NCBI RefSeq assembly: GCF_900111925.1
Contig: NZ_FOKA01000006.1
Location: 174,400 to 238,399 of the forward strand
DNA: 64,000 nucleotides
Direction of reading: 5' to 3'
From: Cellulomonas marina
GTDB lineage: Bacteria; Actinomycetota; Actinomycetes; Actinomycetales; Cellulomonadaceae
The notes below the pieces were generated by a model that was not told the origin of the DNA, did no database searches, and was given only the letters and a program-made list of their open reading frames with translations. Position numbers and translations under genes: made by a program. Positions within the stretch are counted from its first letter, which is position 1. Every line of letters begins with the position of its first letter. Shown here piece after piece: positions 26,690-34,734 of the stretch.

Positions 26690-27814
26690 ATGGCCGGCGT
26701 GGAGCCCCACCGGCTGACGCAGGAGCAGGCGCGACGGGTCGCCGTGCGGGCGCAGCTGCTCGACGAGCCGCGGCCCGACGACGTGCTCGAGGTCGTCGAG
26801 CACCTGACCCTGCTGCAGGACGACCGCACGGCGGCCGTCGCGCCGAGCGCCGACCACGTGCTGTGGAGCCGGCTGGGGTCGGGCTACGCGCCGGAGGAGA
26901 CGGCGGCGCTCCTGGCGCAGCACGTCCTCGTCGTGCTGGACGGGAGGATCCGGCCCGCCGAGGACGTGGCCCTGTACCGCGCCGAGATGGCTGCGTGGCG
27001 CGACGGGCAGGGGCTGCTGCCCTACCAGGAGGCCGCCCGGACGTGGCTCCTCGACAACCACGCGTGCCGGGCGGACATCCTCGCGCGGCTCGCGGCCGAC
27101 GGGCCGCTGCCCGCCCGCGCCCTGCCGGACACGTGCGTGCGGCCGTGGCGCTCGTCGGGCTGGAACGACGCCCGCAACGTGCGCCGGATGATCGACGCGA
27201 TGGTCGCCGCGGGCGAGGTCGCCATGGCCGGCCGCCGCGGCCGCGACCCCTTGTGGGACCTCGCCGAGCGCGTCTACCCGGACGCGCTGGTCGTGCCGCT
27301 CGACGAGGCGCGCCGCGAGCGGGACCGCCGTCGGCTCCGCGCGCTCGGCCTGGCTCGGCCGAAGGCGCCGCGCACGCCGCAGGAGCCCGACGACGTCGGC
27401 GCGGTGGGGGAGCCGGTGGCCGTGAAGGGGGTGCCGGGCGAGTGGCGCGTCGACCCGTTCGTGCTGGGCACCTTCGACGCGGAGCCCTTCGTCGGGCGGA
27501 CCGTGCTCCTGTCGCCGCTGGACCGGCTCGTGTTCGACCGCGTGCGCATGGCCGCGCTGTTCGCCTTCGACTACGCCCTCGAGATGTACAAGCCGGCGGC
27601 GCAGCGGCGGTGGGGCTACTGGGCGCTGCCGGTCCTGCACGGCGACCGCCTCGTCGGGAAGGTGGACGCCACCGCCGACCGCAAGGCCGGTGTCCTGCGC
27701 GTCGACGCGGTCCACGAGGACGAGGCATTCGACGCGGACCTCACCGCCGCGGTGCAGGAGCAGGTCGAGGACCTCGCCAGGTGGCTGGACCTGGAACCCC
27801 TGCATGCCCGCTGA
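26690..27814 (+). CDS. AlkZ/YcaQ-like winged-helix DNA glycosylase family protein
   Basis: A 374-residue protein of the HTH_42/AlkZ family. Three tandem winged-helix units are suggested by the spacing of RLTQEQARRVAVRAQLL, DILARLAADGPLPARAL and VRRMIDAMVAAGEV. The C-terminal segment (LLSPLDRLVFDRVRMAALFAFDYALEMYKPAAQRRWGYWALPVLHGDRLVGKVD, described here by LSPLDRL and RWGYWALPVL) is the family hallmark. Relatives remove interstrand crosslinks or alkylated bases. The catalytic QxQ motif of E. coli YcaQ is not obvious here, so function is provisional. A GTG at 26654 overlapping the XRE stop is an alternative start. Confidence 0.78.
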   Translation: MAGVEPHRLTQEQARRVAVRAQLLDEPRPDDVLEVVEHLTLLQDDRTAAVAPSADHVLWSRLGSGYAPEETAALLAQHVLVVLDGRIRPAEDVALYRAEMAAWRDGQGLLPYQEAARTWLLDNHACRADILARLAADGPLPARALPDTCVRPWRSSGWNDARNVRRMIDAMVAAGEVAMAGRRGRDPLWDLAERVYPDALVVPLDEARRERDRRRLRALGLARPKAPRTPQEPDDVGAVGEPVAVKGVPGEWRVDPFVLGTFDAEPFVGRTVLLSPLDRLVFDRVRMAALFAFDYALEMYKPAAQRRWGYWALPVLHGDRLVGKVDATADRKAGVLRVDAVHEDEAFDADLTAAVQEQVEDLARWLDLEPLHAR

Positions 27815-27836
27815 CAGGCTGGGTTTCTGCGGGTCC

Positions 27837-27866
27837 TCGACAGGCAAGTAGGTGCTTGCCTATGGT
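27837..27866 (+). promoter_or_regulatory. Promoter and operator of the ArsR gene
   Basis: TCGACA (27837-27842), 18 bases, then TATGGT (27861-27866) form a good -35/-10 pair. The perfect inverted repeat AGGCAAG-N6-CTTGCCT (27842-27861) lies exactly between them, the expected place for an ArsR operator. The GTG start at 27873 falls at the expected transcription start, so the message may be leaderless. Confidence 0.62.
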
Positions 27867-27872
27867 GAATAC

Positions 27873-28187
27873 GTGCCCGATCCTCTCCGGGCGTTCGCGG
27901 ACCCGACGCGGCGCGCGCTCCTCACCGAGCTACGTGCCCGCGACGGTCAGACGCTGTTCGAGCTGTGCACGCGGCTCGCCCAGCACCACGGCCTGACACC
28001 GACGCGGCAGGCCGTCTCCCAGCACCTCGACGTGCTGGCGGAGGCGGGCCTCGTCCGCCGGCACAAGGTCGGCCGCACCCTCGTGCACGAGGTCGACCTC
28101 ACCCCGCTGCGGCAGGCGCTCGCGCCGTGGGCCGACCTCCTGCTGCCCGACCCTCTGCCCGACGACGCCCCCGGAGGCCAGCCGTGA
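27873..28187 (+). CDS. ArsR-family HTH repressor
   Basis: A 104-residue winged-helix regulator (DPTRRALLTELRARDGQTLFELC, recognition helix TRQAVSQHLDVLAEAGLVRRHKVGR). No Cys pair typical of metal sensing is present; the single Cys lies in FELCTRLA. Such regulators often pair with VOC or DUF1801-type genes. I prefer GTG at 27873 over the in-frame GTG at 27852 because the operator and -10 box overlap the latter. Its stop overlaps the start of the VOC gene by 4 bp. Confidence 0.85.
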   Translation: MPDPLRAFADPTRRALLTELRARDGQTLFELCTRLAQHHGLTPTRQAVSQHLDVLAEAGLVRRHKVGRTLVHEVDLTPLRQALAPWADLLLPDPLPDDAPGGQP

Positions 28188-28570
28188 AGATCCACCTGCT
28201 CAGCATCCACGTCGACGACCAGGCCAAGGCGCTCGCCTTCTACACCGACTTGCTGGGCTTCCTGCCGAAGAACGACATCCCGATGGGTGAGCACCGCTGG
28301 CTCACCGTCGTGTCGCCGGACGCCCCGGACGGCGTCGAGCTGGTCCTCGAGCCCGACGAGCACCCCGCCGCGAAGGCCTACACCGCCGCGCTCGTGGCCG
28401 ACGGCATCCCCATCACGAGCTTCGCGGTCGACGACGTCGTCGCGGAGCACGCCCGCCTCGAGGCGCTCGGCGTCCGCTTCACGCAGCCGCCGGTCGACCT
28501 GGGGCCGGTGATCACCGCCGTGCTCGACGACACCTGCGGCAACCTCGTGCAGATCGCGCAGCTGCGCTGA
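28184..28570 (+). CDS. VOC-family (glyoxalase/dioxygenase fold) protein
   Basis: A 128-residue protein with two beta-alpha-beta-beta-beta units of the vicinal oxygen chelate fold. The first strand is IHLLSIHVDDQAKALAFYTDLLGF, with a His in a metal-ligand position; GVELVLEP and GNLVQIAQL supply the Glu/Gln positions. The final ligand position is Gln rather than Glu, so metal binding is uncertain. GTG start coupled to the ArsR stop, hence probably the repressor's target. Confidence 0.85.
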   Translation: MKIHLLSIHVDDQAKALAFYTDLLGFLPKNDIPMGEHRWLTVVSPDAPDGVELVLEPDEHPAAKAYTAALVADGIPITSFAVDDVVAEHARLEALGVRFTQPPVDLGPVITAVLDDTCGNLVQIAQLR

Positions 28571-28582
28571 GCGGGGCCGCCC

Positions 28583-28614
28583 GACGCGTCACCGGACGGC
28601 GCCGGGGACGCGTC
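28583..28614. terminator. Strong hairpin between convergent operons
   Basis: Two copies of GACGCGTC (28583-28590 and 28607-28614) pair as an 8-bp stem. After an A/G mismatch, CCGG/CCGG extends it by 4 bp around a 6-nt loop. It lies between the VOC stop and the end of the ABC operon, overlapping the latter's stop codon. A bidirectional terminator is likely; no T-run. Confidence 0.55.
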
Positions 28615-30283
28615 AGGCCGGCTCCGGGGCGCCGCGCGGCCGCACCGGCGGGATCGCGGCCAGCAGCGCGCGCGTGTAGGGCTCCCGCGGGTCGGCGAAG
28701 AGCTGCCGCGCGGGCCCCTGCTCGACGACGCGCCCCCGCTGCAGGACGAGCACGTCGTGGCTGACCCGTTCGACGACCGCGAGGTCGTGCGCGATGAACA
28801 GGTACGTCAGCCCGAGCTCGGCCTGGAGCCGGGCGAGCAGCTCGAGCACGCGCGCCTGGATGGACACGTCGAGGGAGGCCGTCGACTCGTCGAGGACGAC
28901 GAGCTCCGGCTCCAGCGCGAGCGCCCGGGCGATGGACACCCGCTGGCGCTGCCCGCCCGACAGCTCGTGCGGGTAGCGGTCGGCCCAGCCCGCGGGCAGG
29001 TCGACGAGCTCCAGGAGCTCCCCGACGCGCCGCCGCACGCCGTCTCGGCCCCGCGCCAGCCCGTGCACCTGCAGCGGCTCCGCGATGGACGTGCCGACCG
29101 TCGAACGCCCGTTGAGCGACGAGAACGGGTCCTGGAACACCATCGCGATCCGGCGGCGCAGGGCCTTGAGCGCCGCGCCGCGCTGCCCGAGGACGTCGAC
29201 GCCGTCGAGGTCCACCCGCCCGGCGCGCGGGGCGACGAGGCCGGTGAGCACATGCGCGATCGTCGACTTGCCCGAGCCGGACTCCCCGACGACGCCGAGC
29301 GTGTGCCCGCGCCGCACGGTGAAGGAGACGTCGTCGACGGCGTGCACGTGGGTGCGGCCCGTCGGCGTCACCACCGGGAACCGCACGTCGAGCCCCTCGA
29401 CGGTCAGCAGCGGGGCGGCGGCCGGGTATGCCGGCGCCGGGTGCGACTGCCCGAGCAGGGGCCGGGCCGCGAGCAGCTCGCGCGTGTAGGCGTGCTGCGG
29501 CCGGTCGACGAGGTCGAGGACCGGCCGGCTCTCGACCTGCTCGCCGGCGCGCAGCACGGTGACGTCGTCGGCGACCTGCCCGATGAGCCCGAGGTCGTGG
29601 CTGATCCACACCACGGCCGTGCCGCGGTCGTGCTGCAGCGCCTGCACCAGCGCGACGATTTGCGCCTGCGTGGTGACGTCGAGCGCGGTGGTCGGCTCGT
29701 CGGCGATGAGGAGGGCCGGGTCGCACGCGAGCGCCACGGCGATCATCACGCGCTGGCGCTGCCCGCCGGAGAGCTGGTGCGGGTAGGCGTCCAGCCGGGC
29801 GGCGGGCTCGGGGATGCCGACGGCCTCGAGCAGCTCGAGCGCGCGCGTCCGGGCCTGGCGCGGGGTCATCCCGCGGTGCGCCTCGAGGCTCTCGCCGATC
29901 TGGCGGCCGAGCGGGAGGACCGGGTTGAGCGAGGTCGAGGGGTCCTGGAAGACGAACCCGACGCGGTCGCCGTGCACCCGGCGCAGGGTCCGCGCGGACG
30001 CGCCGACGAGCTGCGTGCCGGTGGTGCCGGCGCCGGCGCCGGCCACAGCCGGGCTCCCCGCGGCACCGGGCGCCGGCGCCAGCACGCTGGACCCCGTCAC
30101 CACCGCGCCCGGCGCGTCGAGCAGCCCCGTCGCTGCCAGCACGGTCATGGACTTGCCGGAGCCGGACTCGCCGACGATGCCCAGCGTCTGGCCGGGCTCC
30201 ACCGCGAAGGACACACCGCGCACGATCTCGGCGGTGCCGATCGAGACCCGCAGGTCCTGCACGGCCAGGACGGGCGCGCTCAT
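28613..30283 (-). CDS. Fused peptide ABC transporter ATPase (DppD-DppF type)
   Basis: A 556-residue protein with two complete ABC ATPase domains. Each has a Walker A GESGSGKS, a FQDP Q-loop, a LSGGQRQRV signature and a Walker B followed by Asp-Glu ([12 protein letters not shown] and [12 protein letters not shown]; the second has Ser in place of Pro). It replaces the separate DppD and DppF subunits. A Gly/Ala/Pro-rich insert lies in the first domain before the Q-loop. The ATG overlaps the permease stop by 4 bp; last gene of the operon. Confidence 0.92.
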   Translation of the reverse strand: MSAPVLAVQDLRVSIGTAEIVRGVSFAVEPGQTLGIVGESGSGKSMTVLAATGLLDAPGAVVTGSSVLAPAPGAAGSPAVAGAGAGTTGTQLVGASARTLRRVHGDRVGFVFQDPSTSLNPVLPLGRQIGESLEAHRGMTPRQARTRALELLEAVGIPEPAARLDAYPHQLSGGQRQRVMIAVALACDPALLIADEPTTALDVTTQAQIVALVQALQHDRGTAVVWISHDLGLIGQVADDVTVLRAGEQVESRPVLDLVDRPQHAYTRELLAARPLLGQSHPAPAYPAAAPLLTVEGLDVRFPVVTPTGRTHVHAVDDVSFTVRRGHTLGVVGESGSGKSTIAHVLTGLVAPRAGRVDLDGVDVLGQRGAALKALRRRIAMVFQDPFSSLNGRSTVGTSIAEPLQVHGLARGRDGVRRRVGELLELVDLPAGWADRYPHELSGGQRQRVSIARALALEPELVVLDESTASLDVSIQARVLELLARLQAELGLTYLFIAHDLAVVERVSHDVLVLQRGRVVEQGPARQLFADPREPYTRALLAAIPPVRPRGAPEPA

Positions 30284-31197
30284 CGTCGGGCCTCCCGCAG
30301 CAGGCGGCGCGTGCGCAGGAGGCTGCGCTGTCGCGGGTCGAGGACGTCGCGCAGCCCGTCGCCGAGCAGGTTGAACGCCAGGACGCTGACGAAGATGGCC
30401 AGCCCGGGGAACAGCGCCATCCACCACGCCTGCGCGAGGAAGCCCTGCGCGTCGAACAGCATGCGCCCCCACGACGGCCGCGGCGGCTGCACCCCGAGGC
30501 CCAGGAAGGACAGCGCCGCCTCGGACAGGATGCCGAAGGCGATCGACAGCGACGTCTGCACGATCACCGGCCCCGCGATCCCGGGCAGCACGTGCCGCCG
30601 CAGGATGAGCGCGTGCCCGGTGCCCATCGTCCGCGACACCTGGACGTACGGCTCGACGCGCACCGCCAGCGCGGAGGCCCGCGCCACGCGCGCGAAGATC
30701 GGCGTGTAGACGATGCCGATCGCGAGCTGCGTCGTCGTCAGCCCCGGGCCGAGCACGGCGACGATCGCCAGCGCCAGCAGCATGACGGGGAACGCGAACA
30801 TGACGTCGACGACGCGCATGAGCACGGTGTCGAGCCACCCGCCCGCGTACCCGGACACGATGCCGACGCCCACCCCGACGACGAGCGCGAACGCCACGGC
30901 GACGAGCGCGACCTGCAGCGACACCCGCGTGGCGACGAGGGTGCGGGACAGGACGTCGCGGCCCAGGTCGTCCGTGCCGAACCAGTGGGCGCCGGACGGC
31001 GGCTGCAGCGCGGCCGGCACGTCGACGGCGTTGACCGGGTAGGGCGCGAGCGTCGGGCCGAGCAGGGCGACGACGAGCACGACGAGCAGCACCACCGCGC
31101 TGACGACGTTGACCGGGCTGTCGAGGAGCAGGCGCCAGCCGGCGGCGGGACGGCCCGTCGCGGTGGCGGCCCGCTCGTCGGGCACGAGCGCGGTCAC
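30280..31197 (-). CDS. Peptide ABC transporter permease (DppC type)
   Basis: A 305-residue inner-membrane permease. The N-terminal cytoplasmic segment is followed by a first helix, the HWFGTDDLGRDVLSRTL motif that marks the OppC/DppC group, and the EAA loop region with EAALSFLGLGVQPPRPSWGRML. GTG start overlaps the preceding permease stop (GTGA). Confidence 0.92.
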   Translation of the reverse strand: MTALVPDERAATATGRPAAGWRLLLDSPVNVVSAVVLLVVLVVALLGPTLAPYPVNAVDVPAALQPPSGAHWFGTDDLGRDVLSRTLVATRVSLQVALVAVAFALVVGVGVGIVSGYAGGWLDTVLMRVVDVMFAFPVMLLALAIVAVLGPGLTTTQLAIGIVYTPIFARVARASALAVRVEPYVQVSRTMGTGHALILRRHVLPGIAGPVIVQTSLSIAFGILSEAALSFLGLGVQPPRPSWGRMLFDAQGFLAQAWWMALFPGLAIFVSVLAFNLLGDGLRDVLDPRQRSLLRTRRLLREARR

Positions 31198-32153
31198 GAG
31201 AGCCGGATCCGCGGGTCGACGAGCGAGTACAGGACGTCGACGACGAGGTTGACCAGCAGGAACAGCACCGCGACGAGCAGCACCGCACCCTGCACGAGCG
31301 CGTAGTCGCGCGAGGCCACCGCGTCGTAGGTCAGCCGCCCGAGCCCTGGCCACGCGAACACCACCTCGACGACGACCACGCCGCCGAGGATCGTCGCGAG
31401 CTGGATGCCGGTGATGGTGAGGATCGGGATGAGCGCGTTGCGCACGACGTGCCGCCGCATGACCACGGACGCCGGCAGCCCCTTCGAGCGGGCGGTGCGC
31501 ACGTGGCCGGCGTGCGCCACGTCGAGCACCGCCGTGCGGATGTACCGCGTCATGATCGCGGCGGCAACGAGCCCGACGGTCAGCCCCGGCAGCGCCACGT
31601 GCCGCCCCCACTGGACGGGGTCGTCGGACAGCGCGGCGTAGCCGGACGTGGGCAGCAGCCCGAGGCCGAGCGCGACGCCGACGATGAGCAGCTGCCCGAG
31701 CCAGAAGTCCGGCACCGACACCCCCGCCTGGCTGGTGACCCGGACGATCGCGTCGGACACGCGCCCCTCGTGCAGCCCCGACCAGATGCCGGCGGGCAGG
31801 GCGACGAGGAGCGCCACGACGAGCCCCACCACCGCCAGCGACACCGTCGCCGGCAGGCGGTCGAGCAGCGTCAGCGTGACCGGCTGCCCGGTCCGGAAGC
31901 TCACGCCCAGGTCGCCGGTCAGCGCGTTCCCGACGTAGGAGAGGAACTGCGTCGCGAGCGGCCGGTCGAGCCCGCTCGCCGCGCGCAGCGCCTCGTACGA
32001 CTCCTGCGTGTACCGCGTGCCCAGCGCGATGCGCACGGGGTCGCCGGGCACGAGGTGCACGAGCGCGAACACCACGACGAGCACGCCGAGCAGCACCACG
32101 AGCGAGTGCAGCAGCCGCCGTCCGAGGAACCGGGCGACCCCGCCGAGGGTCAC
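31194..32153 (-). CDS. Peptide ABC transporter permease (DppB type)
   Basis: A 319-residue permease. The first helix is FLGRRLLHSLVVLLGVLVVVFAL with the HLVPGDPVRIALG motif. The EAA loop is RTARSKGLPASVVMRRHVVRNALIP and the C-terminus ends SLVDPRIRLS, all typical of OppB/DppB. GTG start overlaps the binding-protein stop by 4 bp. Confidence 0.92.
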   Translation of the reverse strand: MTLGGVARFLGRRLLHSLVVLLGVLVVVFALVHLVPGDPVRIALGTRYTQESYEALRAASGLDRPLATQFLSYVGNALTGDLGVSFRTGQPVTLTLLDRLPATVSLAVVGLVVALLVALPAGIWSGLHEGRVSDAIVRVTSQAGVSVPDFWLGQLLIVGVALGLGLLPTSGYAALSDDPVQWGRHVALPGLTVGLVAAAIMTRYIRTAVLDVAHAGHVRTARSKGLPASVVMRRHVVRNALIPILTITGIQLATILGGVVVVEVVFAWPGLGRLTYDAVASRDYALVQGAVLLVAVLFLLVNLVVDVLYSLVDPRIRLS

Positions 32154-33733
32154 CCCTCCGCCAGGGTCACGTCCCGGAAGCGGATGGCCCGGTCGGAGCG
32201 GGCCGTGTAGCCGCCGAGGTCGGTGGACCACGCCTGGATGACGGACGGGTTGTAGAGGTAGATGTAGCTGCCCTCGTCGGCGATCGTCGTCGCGGCCTGG
32301 GCGTACAGCTCCTTGCGCGCCTCGGTGTCCGTCTCGGTGCGGGCGGCGTCGAGCCACTCGTCGACCTGCGGGTTGGAGTAGCCCTGGGCGTTGGACCCGC
32401 CGTCGGTGTGGTGCTGGGAGTAGTAGAAGTCGTCGGGGTCGATGTTCCCGAGCCAGCCCATCATCAGCAGGTCGAAGTTGCCGCTGTTCTGCTCGTCGAG
32501 CCAGGTGGCGAAGTCGACCGTGCGGATGTTCACCGTGATGCCGAGCGGCTCGAGGTCGCTGGCGATGATCTGCGCGGCGGTCACGGTCTCGGGGTAGTCG
32601 CTCGTCGCGAGGAAGTCGATGGACACGCCGCCGGTGACGCCGGCCTCGGCGAGCAGCTGCTGCGCGCGGGCCTCGTCGTGGGAGTAGGTGTCGTACTCCG
32701 TGTACCAGACCGACTCCTGCGGGATGGCGAGCTGGTTCTCCGCGGCCGTCCCGTAGCTGACGGCCTGGAGGATCGCGTCGCGGTCGATGGCGTAGGCGAT
32801 GGCCTGACGGGCCGCGACGGTGTTCCACGGGGCCTTCGCCTCGTTGAGCGCGAGGTACCAGTAGTCGTTCGACGGGGTCACGCCGACCTCGACGCCCTCG
32901 GCGCCCTGCAGCGTCTCGAGCTGCTGCGCCGGGATGGAGTCCGTCCAGTCGATCTCGCCGTTCTGCAGGGCGGCGATGGCGGTGCTGCCCTCGGAGACGA
33001 AGGTGTAGTGCACCCCGCCGATCTCCGGCGCGCCGCCCCAGTAGTCGGGGTTGGCGACGAGGTCGATGGAGTCGCCGGGCGTGTAGTCGGCGAGGCTGAA
33101 CGGGCCGGTGCCGATGGGCTTCGTCGTGATGTCGCCGGACTCGACGTTCGCCTGGTCGACGATGGCCAGGCCCTTGAAGCCGCCCAGGCTCGACAGGAGG
33201 TTCGGCGTCGGGGCGGAGACCGTGATGGTGACCGTGGAGTCGTCGGTGGCGACGACGTCGGTGACCGAGCCGAACTTCCACGCGTTCGACAGCTCGTCGT
33301 CGACGATGCGGTCGTAGGAGTAGACGACGTCCTCGGCCGTGAAGTCGCTGCCGTCGTGGAAGGTCACGCCGTCGCGCAGGTGGAAGGTCCAGGTCAGGCC
33401 GTCCTCGCTGGTCTCCCAGGACTCGGCGAGCGCCGGCTGCATCTCGAGGTTCTCGTCGGGCTCGACGAGGGTGTCGAAGACGTTCTCCAGCACCTCGAAG
33501 GAGAAGTACGACGAGGTCGACTGCGGGTCGAGCTGGTCGGGCTCGCCGGCGATGGCCGCGCGCAGGACGGGCCCGGTGGCCTCGCCGCCGGCGGCGCCCG
33601 AGGCACCACCCGCCGTGTCGCCGTCGAGGTCGACCGCCTCGCCGCCTCCGGAGCACGCGGTGAGCAGCAGGAGTCCGGCGGTGATCCCGGCGAGGCCGGC
33701 GGTCAGCGCTCGGGGGCGGGAGGTGCGTCGCAT
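32150..33733 (-). CDS. Peptide/oligopeptide-binding lipoprotein (family 5 SBP)
   Basis: A 527-residue extracytoplasmic binding lipoprotein. The signal peptide ends in the lipobox LLTACSGGG. Family 5 features include GPVLRAAIAGEPDQLDPQSTSSY near the mature N-terminus, the motif LTWTFHLRDGVTFHDGSDFTAEDVVYS, and MGWLGNIDPDDFYYSQH. First gene of a four-gene importer operon (SBP, DppB, DppC, fused ATPase). Its substrate may be peptides, nickel or glycosides; the window does not decide. The 193-bp divergent gap to the DUF1028 gene holds the promoter. Confidence 0.92.
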   Translation of the reverse strand: MRRTSRPRALTAGLAGITAGLLLLTACSGGGEAVDLDGDTAGGASGAAGGEATGPVLRAAIAGEPDQLDPQSTSSYFSFEVLENVFDTLVEPDENLEMQPALAESWETSEDGLTWTFHLRDGVTFHDGSDFTAEDVVYSYDRIVDDELSNAWKFGSVTDVVATDDSTVTITVSAPTPNLLSSLGGFKGLAIVDQANVESGDITTKPIGTGPFSLADYTPGDSIDLVANPDYWGGAPEIGGVHYTFVSEGSTAIAALQNGEIDWTDSIPAQQLETLQGAEGVEVGVTPSNDYWYLALNEAKAPWNTVAARQAIAYAIDRDAILQAVSYGTAAENQLAIPQESVWYTEYDTYSHDEARAQQLLAEAGVTGGVSIDFLATSDYPETVTAAQIIASDLEPLGITVNIRTVDFATWLDEQNSGNFDLLMMGWLGNIDPDDFYYSQHHTDGGSNAQGYSNPQVDEWLDAARTETDTEARKELYAQAATTIADEGSYIYLYNPSVIQAWSTDLGGYTARSDRAIRFRDVTLAEG

Positions 33734-33926
33734 GGTGTCTCCGGTGCTCGTGACGGCGGTGGTGTCGGCCGCCGAGCGGGCGCGTCCATCACCAGACTGA
33801 TCGTTGCATCAGCATGGCCCGCCACCCCAGAATCGGACAAGCGTCGCGGGCAGGTCGAAACAGGACTGCAACATCGGGGGTCCCGCGGCCCCGCCCTCCG
33901 CGGCGCGACGAGACCAGGAGCCTGCG

Positions 33927-34598
33927 CTGACCTTCACGATCCTCGCCCTCGACCGGCAGGCCGGGCTCCTCGGCGGGGCGACGGCCAGCCGGTCGCTCGC
34001 GGCCGCCAACGCGGTGCTGGCGGTCGCGCCGCACCTCGGCGCCGCGGCGAGCCAGGCCTGGACCAACCGCCGGCTGCGCGGGCGGCTGCTCGGTGCGCTC
34101 GCGGCCGGCGACGAGCCCGCCCGCGCCGTCGAGCGCGTGCCGGAGTGGGACCCGGAGCCCGAGCTGCGCCAGGTCGCTGTGCTGGCCCTCGACGGCCGCG
34201 CCGCGCACCGGACCGGCACCGACTGCACGGCGTGGGCGGGCGGCCGGGCACGCACGGACCTCGTCGTCGTGGGGAACCTGCTGGCCGGGCCGCAGGTGCT
34301 GGACGCGATGGTGGAGGCGTGGGACGCCTCCGGCGCGGCCTGGCCGGAGGCCGTCGCCCCCGTCGACGTCACCGAGGGCTTCGCGCGGCGGCTCGTCGCG
34401 GCGCTCCGGGCGGGGGAGGAGGCCGGCGGGGACCTGCGCGGCCGGCAGAGCGCGGGGGTCGCCGTCGCGCGGACCGGGGACGAGCGTCTGTGGCCGCCGC
34501 AGCTCGCCGTCGACCTGCGGTGCGACGACGGGCCGGACCCGATCGAGGAGCTGGACCGGCTCCTGCGCCTGCCGGGCGCGGTGGTGCCGGCGGTCTAG
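33927..34598 (+). CDS. DUF1028 protein, probable CTG start
   Basis: A 223-residue member of DUF1028, a family with an Ntn-hydrolase-like fold. It has LTFTILALDRQAGLLGGATAS at the N-terminus, which is where family members normally start, and WTNRRLRGRLLGALAAGDEP. No ATG/GTG/TTG codon fits that start: AGGAG (33916-33920) is placed 6 bases before a CTG. The alternative is ATG at 33804, adding 41 unconserved residues. Divergent from the peptide importer, to which peptidase-like DUF1028 proteins are sometimes linked. Confidence 0.8.
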   Translation: MTFTILALDRQAGLLGGATASRSLAAANAVLAVAPHLGAAASQAWTNRRLRGRLLGALAAGDEPARAVERVPEWDPEPELRQVAVLALDGRAAHRTGTDCTAWAGGRARTDLVVVGNLLAGPQVLDAMVEAWDASGAAWPEAVAPVDVTEGFARRLVAALRAGEEAGGDLRGRQSAGVAVARTGDERLWPPQLAVDLRCDDGPDPIEELDRLLRLPGAVVPAV

Positions 34599-34734
34599 TC
34601 CGTTGAAATCTGCAAGCGTCAAGGGGCCCAGATGAGAGGTCCCGGCGGTAGCGTCGGGCGCATCTGGGGTGAAGAGTCGCGCTTCGGACCTCTTCGCCGC
34701 GTCAGACTTCTCTGTGCCACGAAGGAGTGTGCTT

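Noticed and set aside
24126..27728. A 1200-codon open frame on the minus strand
   Set aside because: It is antisense to the AlkZ-like and XRE genes and shares DNA with the SDR and PUA-like genes; its Arg/Pro/Ala-rich product has no domain. Long spurious frames are expected at this GC content.
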